From contig NC_073356.2 of assembly GCF_027580225.2 (NCBI RefSeq), positions 2,418,001 to 2,482,000 of the forward strand: 64,000 nt of DNA, given 5' to 3'. Shown one piece after another: positions 13,801-26,800 of the stretch. Positions within the stretch are counted from its first letter, which is position 1. Each line of letters opens with the position of its first letter. The notes under the pieces are model-generated. The model had not been told where the DNA came from. It saw only the letters and a list, made by a program, of their open reading frames with translations, and did not search any database. The DNA comes from Misgurnus anguillicaudatus. Taxonomy: Eukaryota; Chordata; Actinopteri; Cypriniformes; Cobitidae. The position numbers and the translations under genes are program-made.

Positions 13801-16800
13801 TTTCCCTTCCCAAAGCCAGTAGGTTGTTCATTTTATTACTGTTCCTAAGTCTCCTAAAGCAGTCTTCATAGTTGATGTGGGCTTAAGGTTTCTGCTGGAC
13901 ATTTGAGATCAAATTTAACATAGAGTACTGGACATAACATTTAGTGCTTTCAAGCAAAATATATCCATGTAAGTTTCAATTTAAGAAAGAGTCCTGGACA
14001 TACAATTAACAAAAAATACATCAGATGCCAACAGTGTCTTTGGGTTTTGAAAGAAGCAAACAAATCTTCTGATAGTTTTCATGTATTTGTGGGTTTGACT
14101 CTGACTGTACCAGCCAGCCAACAGTCTTAGCATAGGCAGCAATACACAGGACCAGGTTTTGCTGGCCCAGCTTCAACTCATCCTCTGTAGTCTAGTGGTT
14201 AGAGCATTGATTCTCCCATATGGGAGACCCAGGTTCAAATCCCACAAGGTTTAAGGGGTATTATCCATTGACCAGTAGTCACTGCTTTAGCTCTGATAGA
14301 GTTTATAGGCATCTTACAGCCTGCAATTCGTTTTCCCTTCCCAAAGCCAGTAGGTTGTTCATTTTATTACTGTTCCTAAGTCTCCTAAAGCAGTCTTCAT
14401 AGTTGATGTGGGCTTAAGGTTTCTGCTGGACATTTGAGATCAAATTTAACATAGAGTACTGGACATAACATTTAGTGCTTTCAAGCAAAATATATCCATG
14501 TAAGTTTCAATTTAAGAAAGAGACCAAGACATACAATTAGCAAAAAATACATCAGATGCCAACAGTGTCTTTGGGTTTTGATAGAAGCAAACAAATCTTC
14601 TTTAGATCTGATAGTTTTCATGTATTTGTGGGTTTGACTCTGACTGTACCAGCCAGCCAACAGTCTTAGCATAGGCAGCAATACACAGGACCAGGTTTGC
14701 TGGTCCAGCTTCAACTCATCCTCTGTAGTCTAGTGGTTGGAGCACTGATTCTCCCATATGGGAGACCCAGGTTCAAATTCCACAAGGTTTAAGGGGTATT
14801 ATCCATTGACCAGTAGTCACTGCTTTAGCTCTGATAGAGTTTGTGGGCATCTTATAGTCTGCAATTCTATTTTCCCTTCCCAAAGCCAGTAGGTTGTTCA
14901 TTTTATTACTGTACCTAAGTCTCCTAAAGCAGTCTTCATAGTTGATGTGGGCTTAAGGTTTCTGTTGGACATTTGAGATCAAATTTAACATAGAGTACTG
15001 GACATAGCATTTAGTGCTTTCAGGCAAAATATATCCATGTAAGTTTCAATTTAAGAAAGAGACCAAGACATACAATTAGCAAAAATACATCAGATGCCAA
15101 CAGTGTCTTTGGGGTTTGAAAGAAGCAAACAAATCTTCTTTAGATCTGATAGTTTTCATGTATTTGTGGGTTTGACTCTGACTGTACCAGCCAGCCAACA
15201 GTCTTAGCATAGGCAGCAATACACAGGACCAGGTTTTGCTGGCCCAGCTTCAACTCATCCTCTGTAGTCTAGTGGTTAGAGCATTGATTCTCCCATATGG
15301 GAGACCCAGGTTCAAATCCCACAAGGTTTAAGGGGTATTATCCATTGACCAGTAGTCACTGCTTTAGCTCTGATAGAGTTTGTGGGCATCTTATAGCCTG
15401 CAATTCTATTTTCCCTTCCCAAAGCCAGTAGGTTGTTCATTTTATTACTGTACCTAAGTCTCCTAAAGCAGTCTTCATAGTTGATGTGGGCTTAAGGTTT
15501 CTGTTGGACATTTGAGATCAAATTTAACATAGAGTACTGGACATAGCATTTAGTGCTTTCAAGCAAAATATATCCATGTAAGTTTCAATTTAAGAAAGAG
15601 ACCAAGACATACAATTAGCAAAAAATACATCAGATGCCAACAGTGTCTTTGGGTTTTGATAGAAGCAAACAAATCTTCTTTAGATCTGATAGTTTTCATG
15701 TATTTGTGGGTTTGACTCTGACTGTAACAGCCAGCCAACAGTCTTAGCATAGGCAGCAATACACAGGACCAGGTTTTGCTGGCCCAGCTTCAACTCATCC
15801 TCTGTAGTCTAGTGGTTGGAGCACTGATTCTCCCATATGGGAGACCCAGGTTCAAATTCCACAAGGTTTAAGGGGTATTATCCATTGACCAGTAGTCACT
15901 GCTTTAGCTCTGATAGAGTTTGTGGGCATCTTATAGCCTGCAATTCTATTTTCCCTTCCCAAAGCCAGTAGGTTGTTCATTTTATTACTGTACCTAAGTC
16001 TCCTAAAGCAGTCTTCATAGTTGATGTGGGCTTAAGGTTTCTGCTGGACATTTGAGATCAAATTTAACATAGAGTACTGGACATAGCATTTAGTGCTTTC
16101 AGGCAAAATATATCCATGTAAGTTTCAATTTAAGAAAGAGACCAAGACATACAATTAGCAAAAATACATCAGATGCCAACAGTGTCTTTGGGGTTTGAAA
16201 GAAGCAAACAAATCTTCTTTAGATCTGATAGTTTTCATGTATTTGTGGGTTTGACTCTGACTGTACCAGCCAGCCAACAGTCTTAGCATAGGCAGCAATA
16301 CACAGGACCAGGTTTTGCTGGCCCAGCTTCAACTCATCCTCTGTAGTCTAGTGGTTAGAGCATTGATTCTCCCATATGGGAGACCCAGGTTCAAATCCCA
16401 CAAGGTTTAAGGGGTATTATCCATTGACCAGTAGTCACTGCTTTAGCTCTGATAGAGTTTATGGGCATCTTACAGCCTGCAATTGGTTTTTCCCTTCCCA
16501 AAGCCAGTAGGTTGTTCATTTTATTACTGTTCCTAAGTCTCCTAAAGCAGTCTTCATAGTTGATGTGGGCTTAAGGTTTCTGTTGGACATTTGAGATCAA
16601 ATTTAACATAGAGTACTGGACATAACATTTAGTGCTTTCAGGCAAAATATATCCATGTAAGTTTCAATTTAAGAAAGAGTCCTGGACATACAATTGACAA
16701 AAAATACATCAGATGCCAACAGTGTCTTTGGGTTTTGAAAGAAGCAAACAAATCTTCTGATAGTTTTCATGTATTTGTGGGTTTGACTCTGACTGTACCA

Positions 16801-18248
16801 GCCAGCCAACAGTCTTAGCATAGGCAGCAATACACAGGACCAGGTTTTGCTGGCCCAGCTTCAACTCATCCTCTGTAGTCTAGTGGTTAGAGCATTGATT
16901 CTCCCATATGGGAGACCCAGGTTCAAATCCCACAAGGTTTAAGGGGTATTATCCATTGACCAGTAGTCACTGCTTTAGCTCTGATAGAGTTTATAGGCAT
17001 CTTACAGCCTGCAATTCGTTTTTCCCTTCCCAAAGCCAGTAGGTTGTTCATTTTATTACTGTTCCTAAGTCTCCTAAAGCAGTCTTCATAGTTGATGTGG
17101 GCTTAATGTTTCTGCTGGACATTTGAGATCAAATTTAACATAGAGTACTGGACATAACATTTAGTGCTTTCAAGCAAAATATATCCATGTAAGTTTCAAT
17201 TTAAGAAAGAGACCAAGACATACAATTAGCAAAAAATACATCAGATGCCAACAGTGTCTTTGGGTTTTGATAGAAGCAAACAAATCTTCTTTAGATCTGA
17301 TAGTTTTCATGTATTTATGGGTTTGACTCTGACTGTACCAGCCAGCCAACAGTCTTAGCATAGGCAGCAATACACAGGACCAGGTTTGCTGGTCCAGCTT
17401 CAACTCATCCTCTGTAGTCTAGTGGTTGGAGCACTGATTCTCCCATATGGGAGACCCAGGTTCAAATTCCACAAGGTTTAAGGGGTATTATCCATTGACC
17501 AGTAGTCACTGCTTTAGCTCTGATAGAGTTTGTGGGCATCTTATAGTCTGCAATTCTATTTTCCCTTCCCAAAGCCAGTAGGTTGTTCATTTTATTACTG
17601 TACCTAAGTCTCCTAAAGCAGTCTTCATAGTTGATGTGGGCTTAAGGTTTCTGTTGGACATTTGAGATCAAATTTAACATAGAGTACTGGACATAGCATT
17701 TAGTGCTTTCAGGCAAAATATATCCATGTAAGTTTCAATTTAAGAAAGAGACCAAGACATACAATTAGCAAAAATACATCAGATGCCAACAGTGTCTTTG
17801 GGGTTTGAAAGAAGCAAACAAATCTTCTTTAGATCTGATAGTTTTCATGTATTTGTGGGTTTGACTCTGACTGTACCAGCCAGCCAACAGTCTTAGCATA
17901 GGCAGCAATACACAGGACCAGGTTTTGCTGGCCCAGCTTCAACTCATCCTCTGTAGTCTAGTGGTTGGAGCACTGATTCTCCCATATGGGAGACCCAGGT
18001 TTAAATCCCACAAGGTTTAAGGGGTATTATCCATTGACCAGTAGTCACTGCTTTAGCTCTGATAGAGTTTGTGGGCATCTTATAGCCTGCAATTCGTTTT
18101 TCCCTTCCCAAAGCCAGTAGGTTGTTCATTTTATTACTGTTCCTAAGTCTCCTAAAGCAGTCTTCATAGTTGATGTGGGCTTAATGTTTCTGTTGGACAT
18201 TTGAGATCAAATTTAACATAGAGTACTGGACATAACATTTAGTGCTTT

Positions 18249-18559
18249 CAAGCAAAATGTATCCATGTAAGTTTCAATTTAAGAAAGAGTCCTGGACATA
18301 CAATTAACAGGTTCAAATTCCACAAGGTTTAAGGGGTATTATCCATTGACCAGTAGTCACTGCTTTAGCTCTGATAGAGTTTGTGGGCATCTTATAGTCT
18401 GCAATTCTATTTTCCCTTCCCAAAGCCAGTAGGTTGTTCATTTTATTACTGTACCTAAGTCTCCTAAAGCAGTCTTCATAGTTGATGTGGGCTTAAGGTT
18501 TCTGTTGGACATTTGAGATCAAATTTAACATAGAGTACTGGACATAACATTTAGTGCTT
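18249..18559 (+). repeat. Truncated monomer (~311 bp), A box deleted
   Basis: At 18,308 the ACAATTAAC block joins directly to AGGTTCAAATTCC. About 228 bp are missing compared with neighbours. The lost part includes the A box, the palindrome and the TCTTTAGATCTGATAG block; the B box and the downstream half remain. It is the shortest unit in the array and is expected to be dead as a Pol III cassette. Confidence 0.9.
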
Positions 18560-21500
18560 TCAAGCAAAATGTATCCATGTAAGTTTCAATTTAAGAAAGA
18601 GTCCTGGACATACAATTAACAAAAAATACATCAGATGCCAACAGTGTCTTTGGGTTTTGAAAGAAGCAAACAAATCTTCTTTAGATCTGATAGTTTTCAT
18701 GTATTTGTGGGTTTGACTCTGACTGTACCAGCCAGCCAACAGTCTTAGCATAGGCAGCAATACACAGGACCAGGTTTTGCTGGCCCAGCTTCAACTCATC
18801 CTCTGTAGTCTAGTGGTTAGAGCATTGATTCTCCCATATGGGAGACCCAGGTTCAAATCCCACAAGGTTTAAGGGGTATTATCCATTGACCAGTAGTCAC
18901 TGCTTTAGCTCTGATAGAGTTTATAGGCATCTTACAGCCTGCAATTCGTTTTCCCTTCCCAAAGCCAGTAGGTTGTTCATTTTATTACTGTTCCTAAGTC
19001 TCCTAAAGCAGTCTTCATAGTTGATGTGGGCTTAAGGTTTCTGCTGGACATTTGAGATCAAATTTAACATAGAGTACTGGACATAGCATTTAGTGCTTTC
19101 AGGCAAAATATATCCATGTAAGTTTCAATTTAAGAAAGAGACCAAGACATACAATTAGCAAAAATACATCAGATGCCAACAGTGTCTTTGGGGTTTGAAA
19201 GAAGCAAACAAATCTTCTGATAGTTTTCATGTATTTGTGGGTTTGACTCTGACTGTACCAGCCAGCCAACAGTCTTAGCATAGGCAGCAATACACAGGAC
19301 CAGGTTTTGCTGGCCCAGCTTCAACTCATCCTCTGTAGTCTAGTGGTTAGAGCATTGATTCTCCCATATGGGAGACCCAGGTTCAAATCCCACAAGGTTT
19401 AAGGGGTATTATCCATTGACCAGTAGTCACTGCTTTAGCTCTGATAGAGTTTATAGGCATCTTACAGCCTGCAATTCGTTTTCCCTTCCCAAAGCCAGTA
19501 GGTTGTTCATTTTATTACTGTTCCTAAGTCTCCTAAAGCAGTCTTCATAGTTGATGTGGGCTTAAGGTTTCTGCTGGACATTTGAGATCAAATTTAACAT
19601 AGAGTACTGGACATAGCATTTAGTGCTTTCAAGCAAAATATATCCATGTAAGTTTCAATTTAAGAAAGAGACCAAGACATACAATTAGCAAAAAATACAT
19701 CAGATGCCAACAGTGTCTTTGGGTTTTGATAGAAGCAAACAAATCTTCTTTAGATCTGATAGTTTTCATGTATTTATGGGTTTGACTCTGACTGTACCAG
19801 CCAGCCAACAGTCTTAGCATAGGCAGCAATACACAGGACCAGGTTTGCTGGTCCAGCTTCAACTCATCCTCTGTAGTCTAGTGGTTGGAGCACTGATTCT
19901 CCCATATGGGAGACCCAGGTTCAAATTCCACAAGGTTTAAGGGGTATTATCCATTGACCAGTAGTCACTGCTTTAGCTCTGATAGAGTTTGTGGGCATCT
20001 TATAGCCTGCAATTCGTTTTTCCCTTCCCAAAGCCAGTAGGTTGTTCATTTTATTACTGTACCTAAGTCTCCTAAAGCAGTCTTCATAGTTGATGTGGGC
20101 TTAAGGTTTCTGCTGGACATTTGAGATCAAATTTAACATAGAGTACTGGACATAGCATTTAGTGCTTTCAGGCAAAATATATCCATGTAAGTTTCAATTT
20201 AAGAAAGAGACCAAGACATACAATTAGCAAAAATACATCAGATGCCAACAGTGTCTTTGGGGTTTGAAAGAAGCAAACAAATTTTCTTTAGATCTGATAG
20301 TTTTCATGTATTTGTGGGTTTGACTCTGACTGTACCAGCCAGCCAACAGTCTTAGCATAGGCAGCAATACACAGGACCAGGTTTTGCTGGCCCAGCTTCA
20401 ACTCATCCTCTGTAGTCTAGTGGTTAGAGCATTGATTCTCCCATTGGGAGACCCAGGTTCAAATCCCACAAGGTTTAAGGGGTATTATCCATTGACCAGT
20501 AGTCACTGCTTTAGCTCTGATAGAGTTTATGGGCATCTTACAGCCTGCAATTGGTTTTTCCCTTCCCAAAGCCAATAGGTTGTTCATTTTATTACTGTTC
20601 CTAAGTCTCCTAAAGCAGTCTTCATAGTTGATGTGGGCTTAATGTTTCTGTTGGACATTTGAGATCAAATTTAACATAGAGTACTGGACATAACATTTAG
20701 TGCTTTCAGGCAAAATATATCCATGTAAGTTTCAATTTAAGAAAGAGTCCTGGACATACAATTGACAAAAAATACATCAGATGCCAACAGTGTCTTTGGG
20801 TTTTGAAAGAAGCAAACAAATCTTCTGATAGTTTTCATGTATTTGTGGGTTTGACTCTGACTGTACCAGCCAGCCAACAGTCTTAGCATAGGCAGCAATA
20901 CACAGGACCAGGTTTTGCTGGCCCAGCTTCAACTCATCCTCTGTAGTCTAGTGGTTAGAGCATTGATTCTCCCATATGGGAGACCCAGGTTCAAATCCCA
21001 CAAGGTTTAAGGGGTATTATCCATTGACCAGTAGTCACTGCTTTAGCTCTGATAGAGTTTGTGGGCATCTTATAGCCTGCAATTCGTTTTTCCCTTCCCA
21101 AAGCCAGTAGGTTGTTCATTTTATTACTGTACCTAAGTCTCCTAAAGCAGTCTTCATAGTTGATGTGGGCTTAAGGTTTCTGCTGGACATTTGAGATCAA
21201 ATTTAACATAGAGTACTGGACATAGCATTTAGTGCTTTCAGGCAAAATATATCCATGTAAGTTTCAATTTAAGAAAGAGACCAAGACATACAATTAGCAA
21301 AAATACATCAGATGCCAACAGTGTCTTTGGGGTTTGAAAGAAGCAAACAAATCTTCTTTAGATCTGATAGTTTTCATGTATTTGTGGGTTTGACTCTGAC
21401 TGTACCAGCCAGCCAACAGTCTGATCATAGTCAGCAATACACAGGACCAGATTTTGCTGGCCCAGCTTCAACTCATCCTCTTTAGTTTAATGGTTAGAGC

Positions 21501-23395
21501 ACTGATTCTCCCATATGGGAGACCCAGGTTCAAATCCCCCAAGGTTTAAGGGGTATTCTCCATTGACCAGTAGTCAATTCTTTAGCTCTGATAGAGTTTA
21601 TAGGCATCTTACAGCCTGCAATTCTTTTTTCCCTTCCCAAAGCCAGTAGGTTGTTCATTTTATTACTGTTCTTAAGTCTCCTAAATCAGTCTTCATAGTT
21701 GATGTGGGCTTAAGGTTTCTGCTGGACATTTGAGATCAAATTTAACATAGAGTACTGGACATAGCATTTCGTGCTTTCAAGCAAAATATATCCATGTAAG
21801 TTTCAATTTAAGAAAGAGACCAAGACATACAATTAACAAAAAATACATCAGATGCCAACAGTGTCTTTGGGTTTTGAAAGAAGCAAACAAATCTTCTTTA
21901 GATCTGATAGTTTTCATGTATTTGTGGGTTTGACTCTGACTGTACCAGCCAGCCAACAGTCTTAGCATAGGCAGCAATACACAGGACCAGGTTTTGCTGG
22001 CCCAGCTTCAACTCATCCTCTGTAGTCTAGTGGTTAGACCACTGATTCTCCCATATGGGAGACCCAGGTTCAAATCCCACAAGGTTTAAGGGGTATTCTC
22101 CATTGACCAGTAGTCACTTCTTTAGCTCTGATAGAGTTTATAGGCATCTTACAGCCTGCAATTCGTTTTTCCCTTCCCAAAGCCAGTAGGTTGTTCATTT
22201 TATTACTGTTCCTAAGTCTCCTAAAGCAGTCTTCATAGTTGATGTGGGCTTAATGTTTCTGTTGGACATTTGAGATCAAATTTAACATAGAGTACTGGAC
22301 ATAACATTTAGTGCTTTCAAGCAAAATATATCCATGTAAGTTTCAATTTAAGAAAGAGACCAAGACATACAATTAACAAAAAATACATCAGATGCCAACA
22401 GTGTCTTTGGGTTTTGAAAGAAGCAAACAAATCTTCTTTAGATCTGATAGTTTTCATGTATTTGTGGGTTTGACTCTGACTGTACCAGCCAGCCAACAGT
22501 CTTAGCATAGGCAGCAATACACAGGACCAGGTTTTGCTGGCCCAGCTTCAACTCATCCTCTGTAGTCTAGTGGTTAGAGCATTGATTCTCCCATATGGGA
22601 GACCCAGGTTCAAATCCCACAAGGTTTAAGGGGTATTATCCATTGACCAGTAGTCACTGCTTTAGCTCTGATAGAGTTTATAGGCATCTTACAGCCTGCA
22701 ATTCGTTTTTCCCTTCCCAAAGCCAGTAGGTTGTTCATTTTATTACTGTTCCTAAGTCTCCTAAAGCAGTCTTCATAGTTGATGTGGGCTTAATGTTTCT
22801 GCTGGACATTTGAGATCAAATTTAACATAGAGTACTGGACATAACATTTAGTGCTTTCAAGCTAAATATATCCATGTAAGTTTCAATTTAAGAAAGAGAC
22901 CAAGACATACAATTAGCAAAAAATACATCAGATGCCAACAGTGTCTCTGGGTTTTGATAGAAGCAAACAAATCTTCTTTAGATCTGATAGTTTTCATGTA
23001 TTTATGGGTTTGACTCTGACTGTACCAGCCAGCCAACAGTCTTAGCATAGGCAGCAATACACAGGACCAGGTTTTGCTGGCCCAGCTTCAACTCATCCTC
23101 TGTAGTCTAGTGGTTGGAGCACTGATTCTCCCATATGGGAGACCCAGGTTCAAATTCCACAAGGTTTAAGGGGTATTATCCATTGACCAGTAGTCACTGC
23201 TTTAGCTCTGATAGAGTTTGTGGGCGTCTTATAGTCTGCAATTCTATTTTCCCTTCCCAAAGCCAGTAGGTTGTTCATTTTATTACTGTACCTAAGTCTC
23301 CTAAAGCAGTCTTCATAGTTGATGTGGGCTTAAGGTTTCTGTTGGACATTTGAGATCAAATTTAACATAGAGTACTGGACATAGCATTTAGTGCT

Positions 23396-23886
23396 TTCAG
23401 GCAAAATATATCCATGTAAGTTTCAATTTAAGAAAGAGACCAAGACATACAATTAGCAAAAATACATCAGATGCCAACAGTGTCTTTGGGGTTTGAAAGA
23501 AGCAAACAAATCTTCTTTAGATCTGATAGTTTTCATGTATTTGTGGGTTTGACTCTGACTGTACCAGCCAGCCAACAGTCTTAGCATAGGCAGCAATACA
23601 CAGGACCAGGTTTTGCTGGCCCATTTGGGAGACCCAGGTTTAAATCCCACAAGGTTTAAGGGGTATTATCCATTGACCAGTAGTCACTGCTTTAGCTCTG
23701 ATAGAGTTTGTGGGCATCTTATAGCCTGCAATTCGTTTTTCCCTTCCCAAAGCCAGTAGGTTGTTCATTTTATTACTGTACCTAAGTCTCCTAAAGCAGT
23801 CTTCATAGTTGATGTGGGCTTAAGGTTTCTGTTGGACATTTGAGATCAAATTTAACATAGAGTACTGGACATAGCATTTAGTGCTT
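23396..23886 (+). repeat. Truncated monomer (~491 bp), A box deleted at CCCA microhomology
   Basis: At 23,620-23,626 TTTTGCTGGCCCA joins to TTTGGGAGACCC. The missing ~50 bp begins after GGCCCA and ends within CTCCCATTT, so CCCA is shared by both breakpoints. The loss removes the A box and half the palindrome but spares the B box. The closest full-length relative is the unit with TCTCCCATTTGGGAGACCC near 29,010. Confidence 0.9.
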
Positions 23887-26800
23887 TCAGGCAAAATATA
23901 TCCATGTAAGTTTCAATTTAAGAAAGAGACCAAGACATACAATTAGCAAAAATACATCAGATGCCAACAGTGTCTTTGGGGTTTGAAAGAAGCAAACAAA
24001 TCTTCTTTAGATCTGATAGTTTTCATGTATTTGTGGGTTTGACTCTGACTGTACCAGCCAGCCAACAGTCTTAGCATAGGCAGCAATACACAGGACCAGG
24101 TTTTGCTGGCCCAGCTTCAACTCATCCTCTGTAGTCTAGTGGTTAGACCACTGATTCTCCCATATGGGAGACCCAGGTTCAAATCTCACAAGGATTAAGG
24201 GGTATTCTCCATTGACCAGTAGTCACTTCTTTAGCTCTGATAGAGTTTATAGGCATCGTACAGCCTGCAATTCGTTTTTCCCTTCCCAAAGCCAGTAGGT
24301 TGTTCATTTTATTACTGTTCCTAAGTCTCCTAAAGCAGTCTTCATAGTTGATGTGGGCTTAAGGTTTCTGTTGGACATTTGAGATCAAATTTAACATAGA
24401 GTACTGGACATAACATTTAGTGCTTTCAAGCAAAATGTATCCATGTAAGTTTCAATTTAAGAAAGAGTCCTGGACATACAATTAACAAAAAATACATCAG
24501 ATGCCAACAGTGTCTTTGGGTTTTGAAAGAAGCAAACAAATCTTCTTTAGATCTGATAGTTTTCATGTATTTGTGGGTTTGACTCTGACTGTACCAGCCA
24601 GCCAACAGTCTTAGCATAGGCAGCAATACACAGGACCAGGTTTTGCTGGCCCAGCTTCAACTCATCCTCTGTAGTCTAGTGGTTAGAGCATTGATTCTCC
24701 CATATGGGAGACCCAGGTTCAAATCCCACAAGGTTTAAGGGGTATTATCCATTGACCAGTAGTCACTGCTTTAGCTCTGATAGAGTTTATAGGCATCTTA
24801 CAGCCTGCAATTCGTTTTTCCCTTCCCAAAGCCAGTAGGTTGTTCATTTTATTACTGTTCCTAAGTCTCCTAAAGCAGTCTTCATAGTTGATGTGGGCTT
24901 AATGTTTCTGCTGGACATTTGAGATCAAATTTAACATAGAGTACTGGACATAACATTTAGTGCTTTCAAGCAAAATATATCCATGTAAGTTTCAATTTAA
25001 GAAAGAGACCAAGACATACAATTAGCAAAAAATACATCAGATGCCAACAGTGTCTCTGGGTTTTGATAGAAGCAAACAAATCTTCTTTAGATCTGATAGT
25101 TTTCATGTATTTGTGGGTTTGACTCTGACTGTACCAGCCAGCCAACAGTCTTAGCATAGGCAGCAATACACAGGACCAGGTTTTGCTGGCCCAGCTTCAA
25201 CTCATCCTCTGTAGTCTAGTGGTTGGAGCACTGATTCTCCCATATGGGAGACCCAGGTTCAAATTCCACAAGGTTTAAGGGGTATTATCCATTGACCAGT
25301 AGTCACTGCTTTAGCTCTGATAGAGTTTGTGGGCGTCTTATAGTCTGCAATTCTATTTTCCCTTCCCAAAGCCAGTAGGTTGTTCATTTTATTACTGTAC
25401 CTAAGTCTCCTAAAGCAGTCTTCATAGTTGATGTGGGCTTAATGTTTCTGTTGGACATTTGAGATCAAATTTAACATAGAGTACTGGACATAGCATTTAG
25501 TGCTTTCAGGCAAAATATATCCATGTAAGTTTCAATTTAAGAAAGAGACCAAGACATACAATTAGCAAAAATACATCAGATGCCAACAGTGTCTTTGGGG
25601 TTTGAAAGAAGCAAACAAATCTTCTTTAGATCTGATAGTTTTCATGTATTTGTGGGTTTGACTCTGACTGTACCAGCCAGCCAACAGTCTTAGCATAGGC
25701 AGCAATACACAGGACCAGGTTTTGCTGGCCCAGCTTCAACTCATCCTCTGTAGTCTAGTGGTTAGACCACTGATTCTCCCATATGGGAGACCCAGGTTCA
25801 AATCCCACAAGGTTTAAGGGGTATTCTCCATTGACCAGTAGTCACTTCTTTAGCTCTGATAGAGTTTATAGGCATCGTACAGCCTGCAATTCGTTTTTCC
25901 CTTCCCAAAGCCAGTAGGTTGTTCATTTTATTACTGTTCCTAAGTCTCCTAAAGCAGTCTTCATAGTTGATGTGGGCTTAATGTTTCTGTTGGACATTTG
26001 AGATCAAATTTAACATAGAGTACTGGACATAACATTTAGTGCTTTCAAGCAAAATGTATCCATGTAAGTTTCAATTTAAGAAAGAGTCCTGGACATACAA
26101 TTAACAAAAAATACATCAGATGCCAACAGTGTCTTTGGGTTTTGAAAGAAGCAAACAAATCTTCTTTAGATCTGATAGTTTTCATGTATTTGTGGGTTTG
26201 ACTCTGACTGTACCAGCCAGCCAACAGTCTTAGCATAGGCAGCAATACACAGGACCAGGTTTTGCTGGCCCAGCTTCAACTCATCCTCTGTAGTCTAGTG
26301 GTTAGAGCATTGATTCTCCCATATGGGAGACCCAGGTTCAAATCCCACAAGGTTTAAGGGGTATTATCCATTGACCAGTAGTCACTGCTTTAGCTCTGAT
26401 AGAGTTTATAGGCATCTTACAGCCTGCAATTCGTTTTTCCCTTCCCAAAGCCAGTAGGTTGTTCATTTTATTACTGTTCCTAAGTCTCCTAAAGCAGTCT
26501 TCATAGTTGATGTGGGCTTAATGTTTCTGCTGGACATTTGAGATCAAATTTAACATAGAGTACTGGACATAACATTTAGTGCTTTCAAGCAAAATATATC
26601 CATGTAAGTTTCAATTTAAGAAAGAGACCAAGACATACAATTAGCAAAAAATACATCAGATGCCAACAGTGTCTTTGGGTTTTGATAGAAGCAAACAAAT
26701 CTTCTTTAGATCTGATAGTTTTCATGTATTTATGGGTTTGACTCTGACTGTACCAGCCAGCCAACAGTCTTAGCATAGGCAGCAATACACAGGACCAGGT

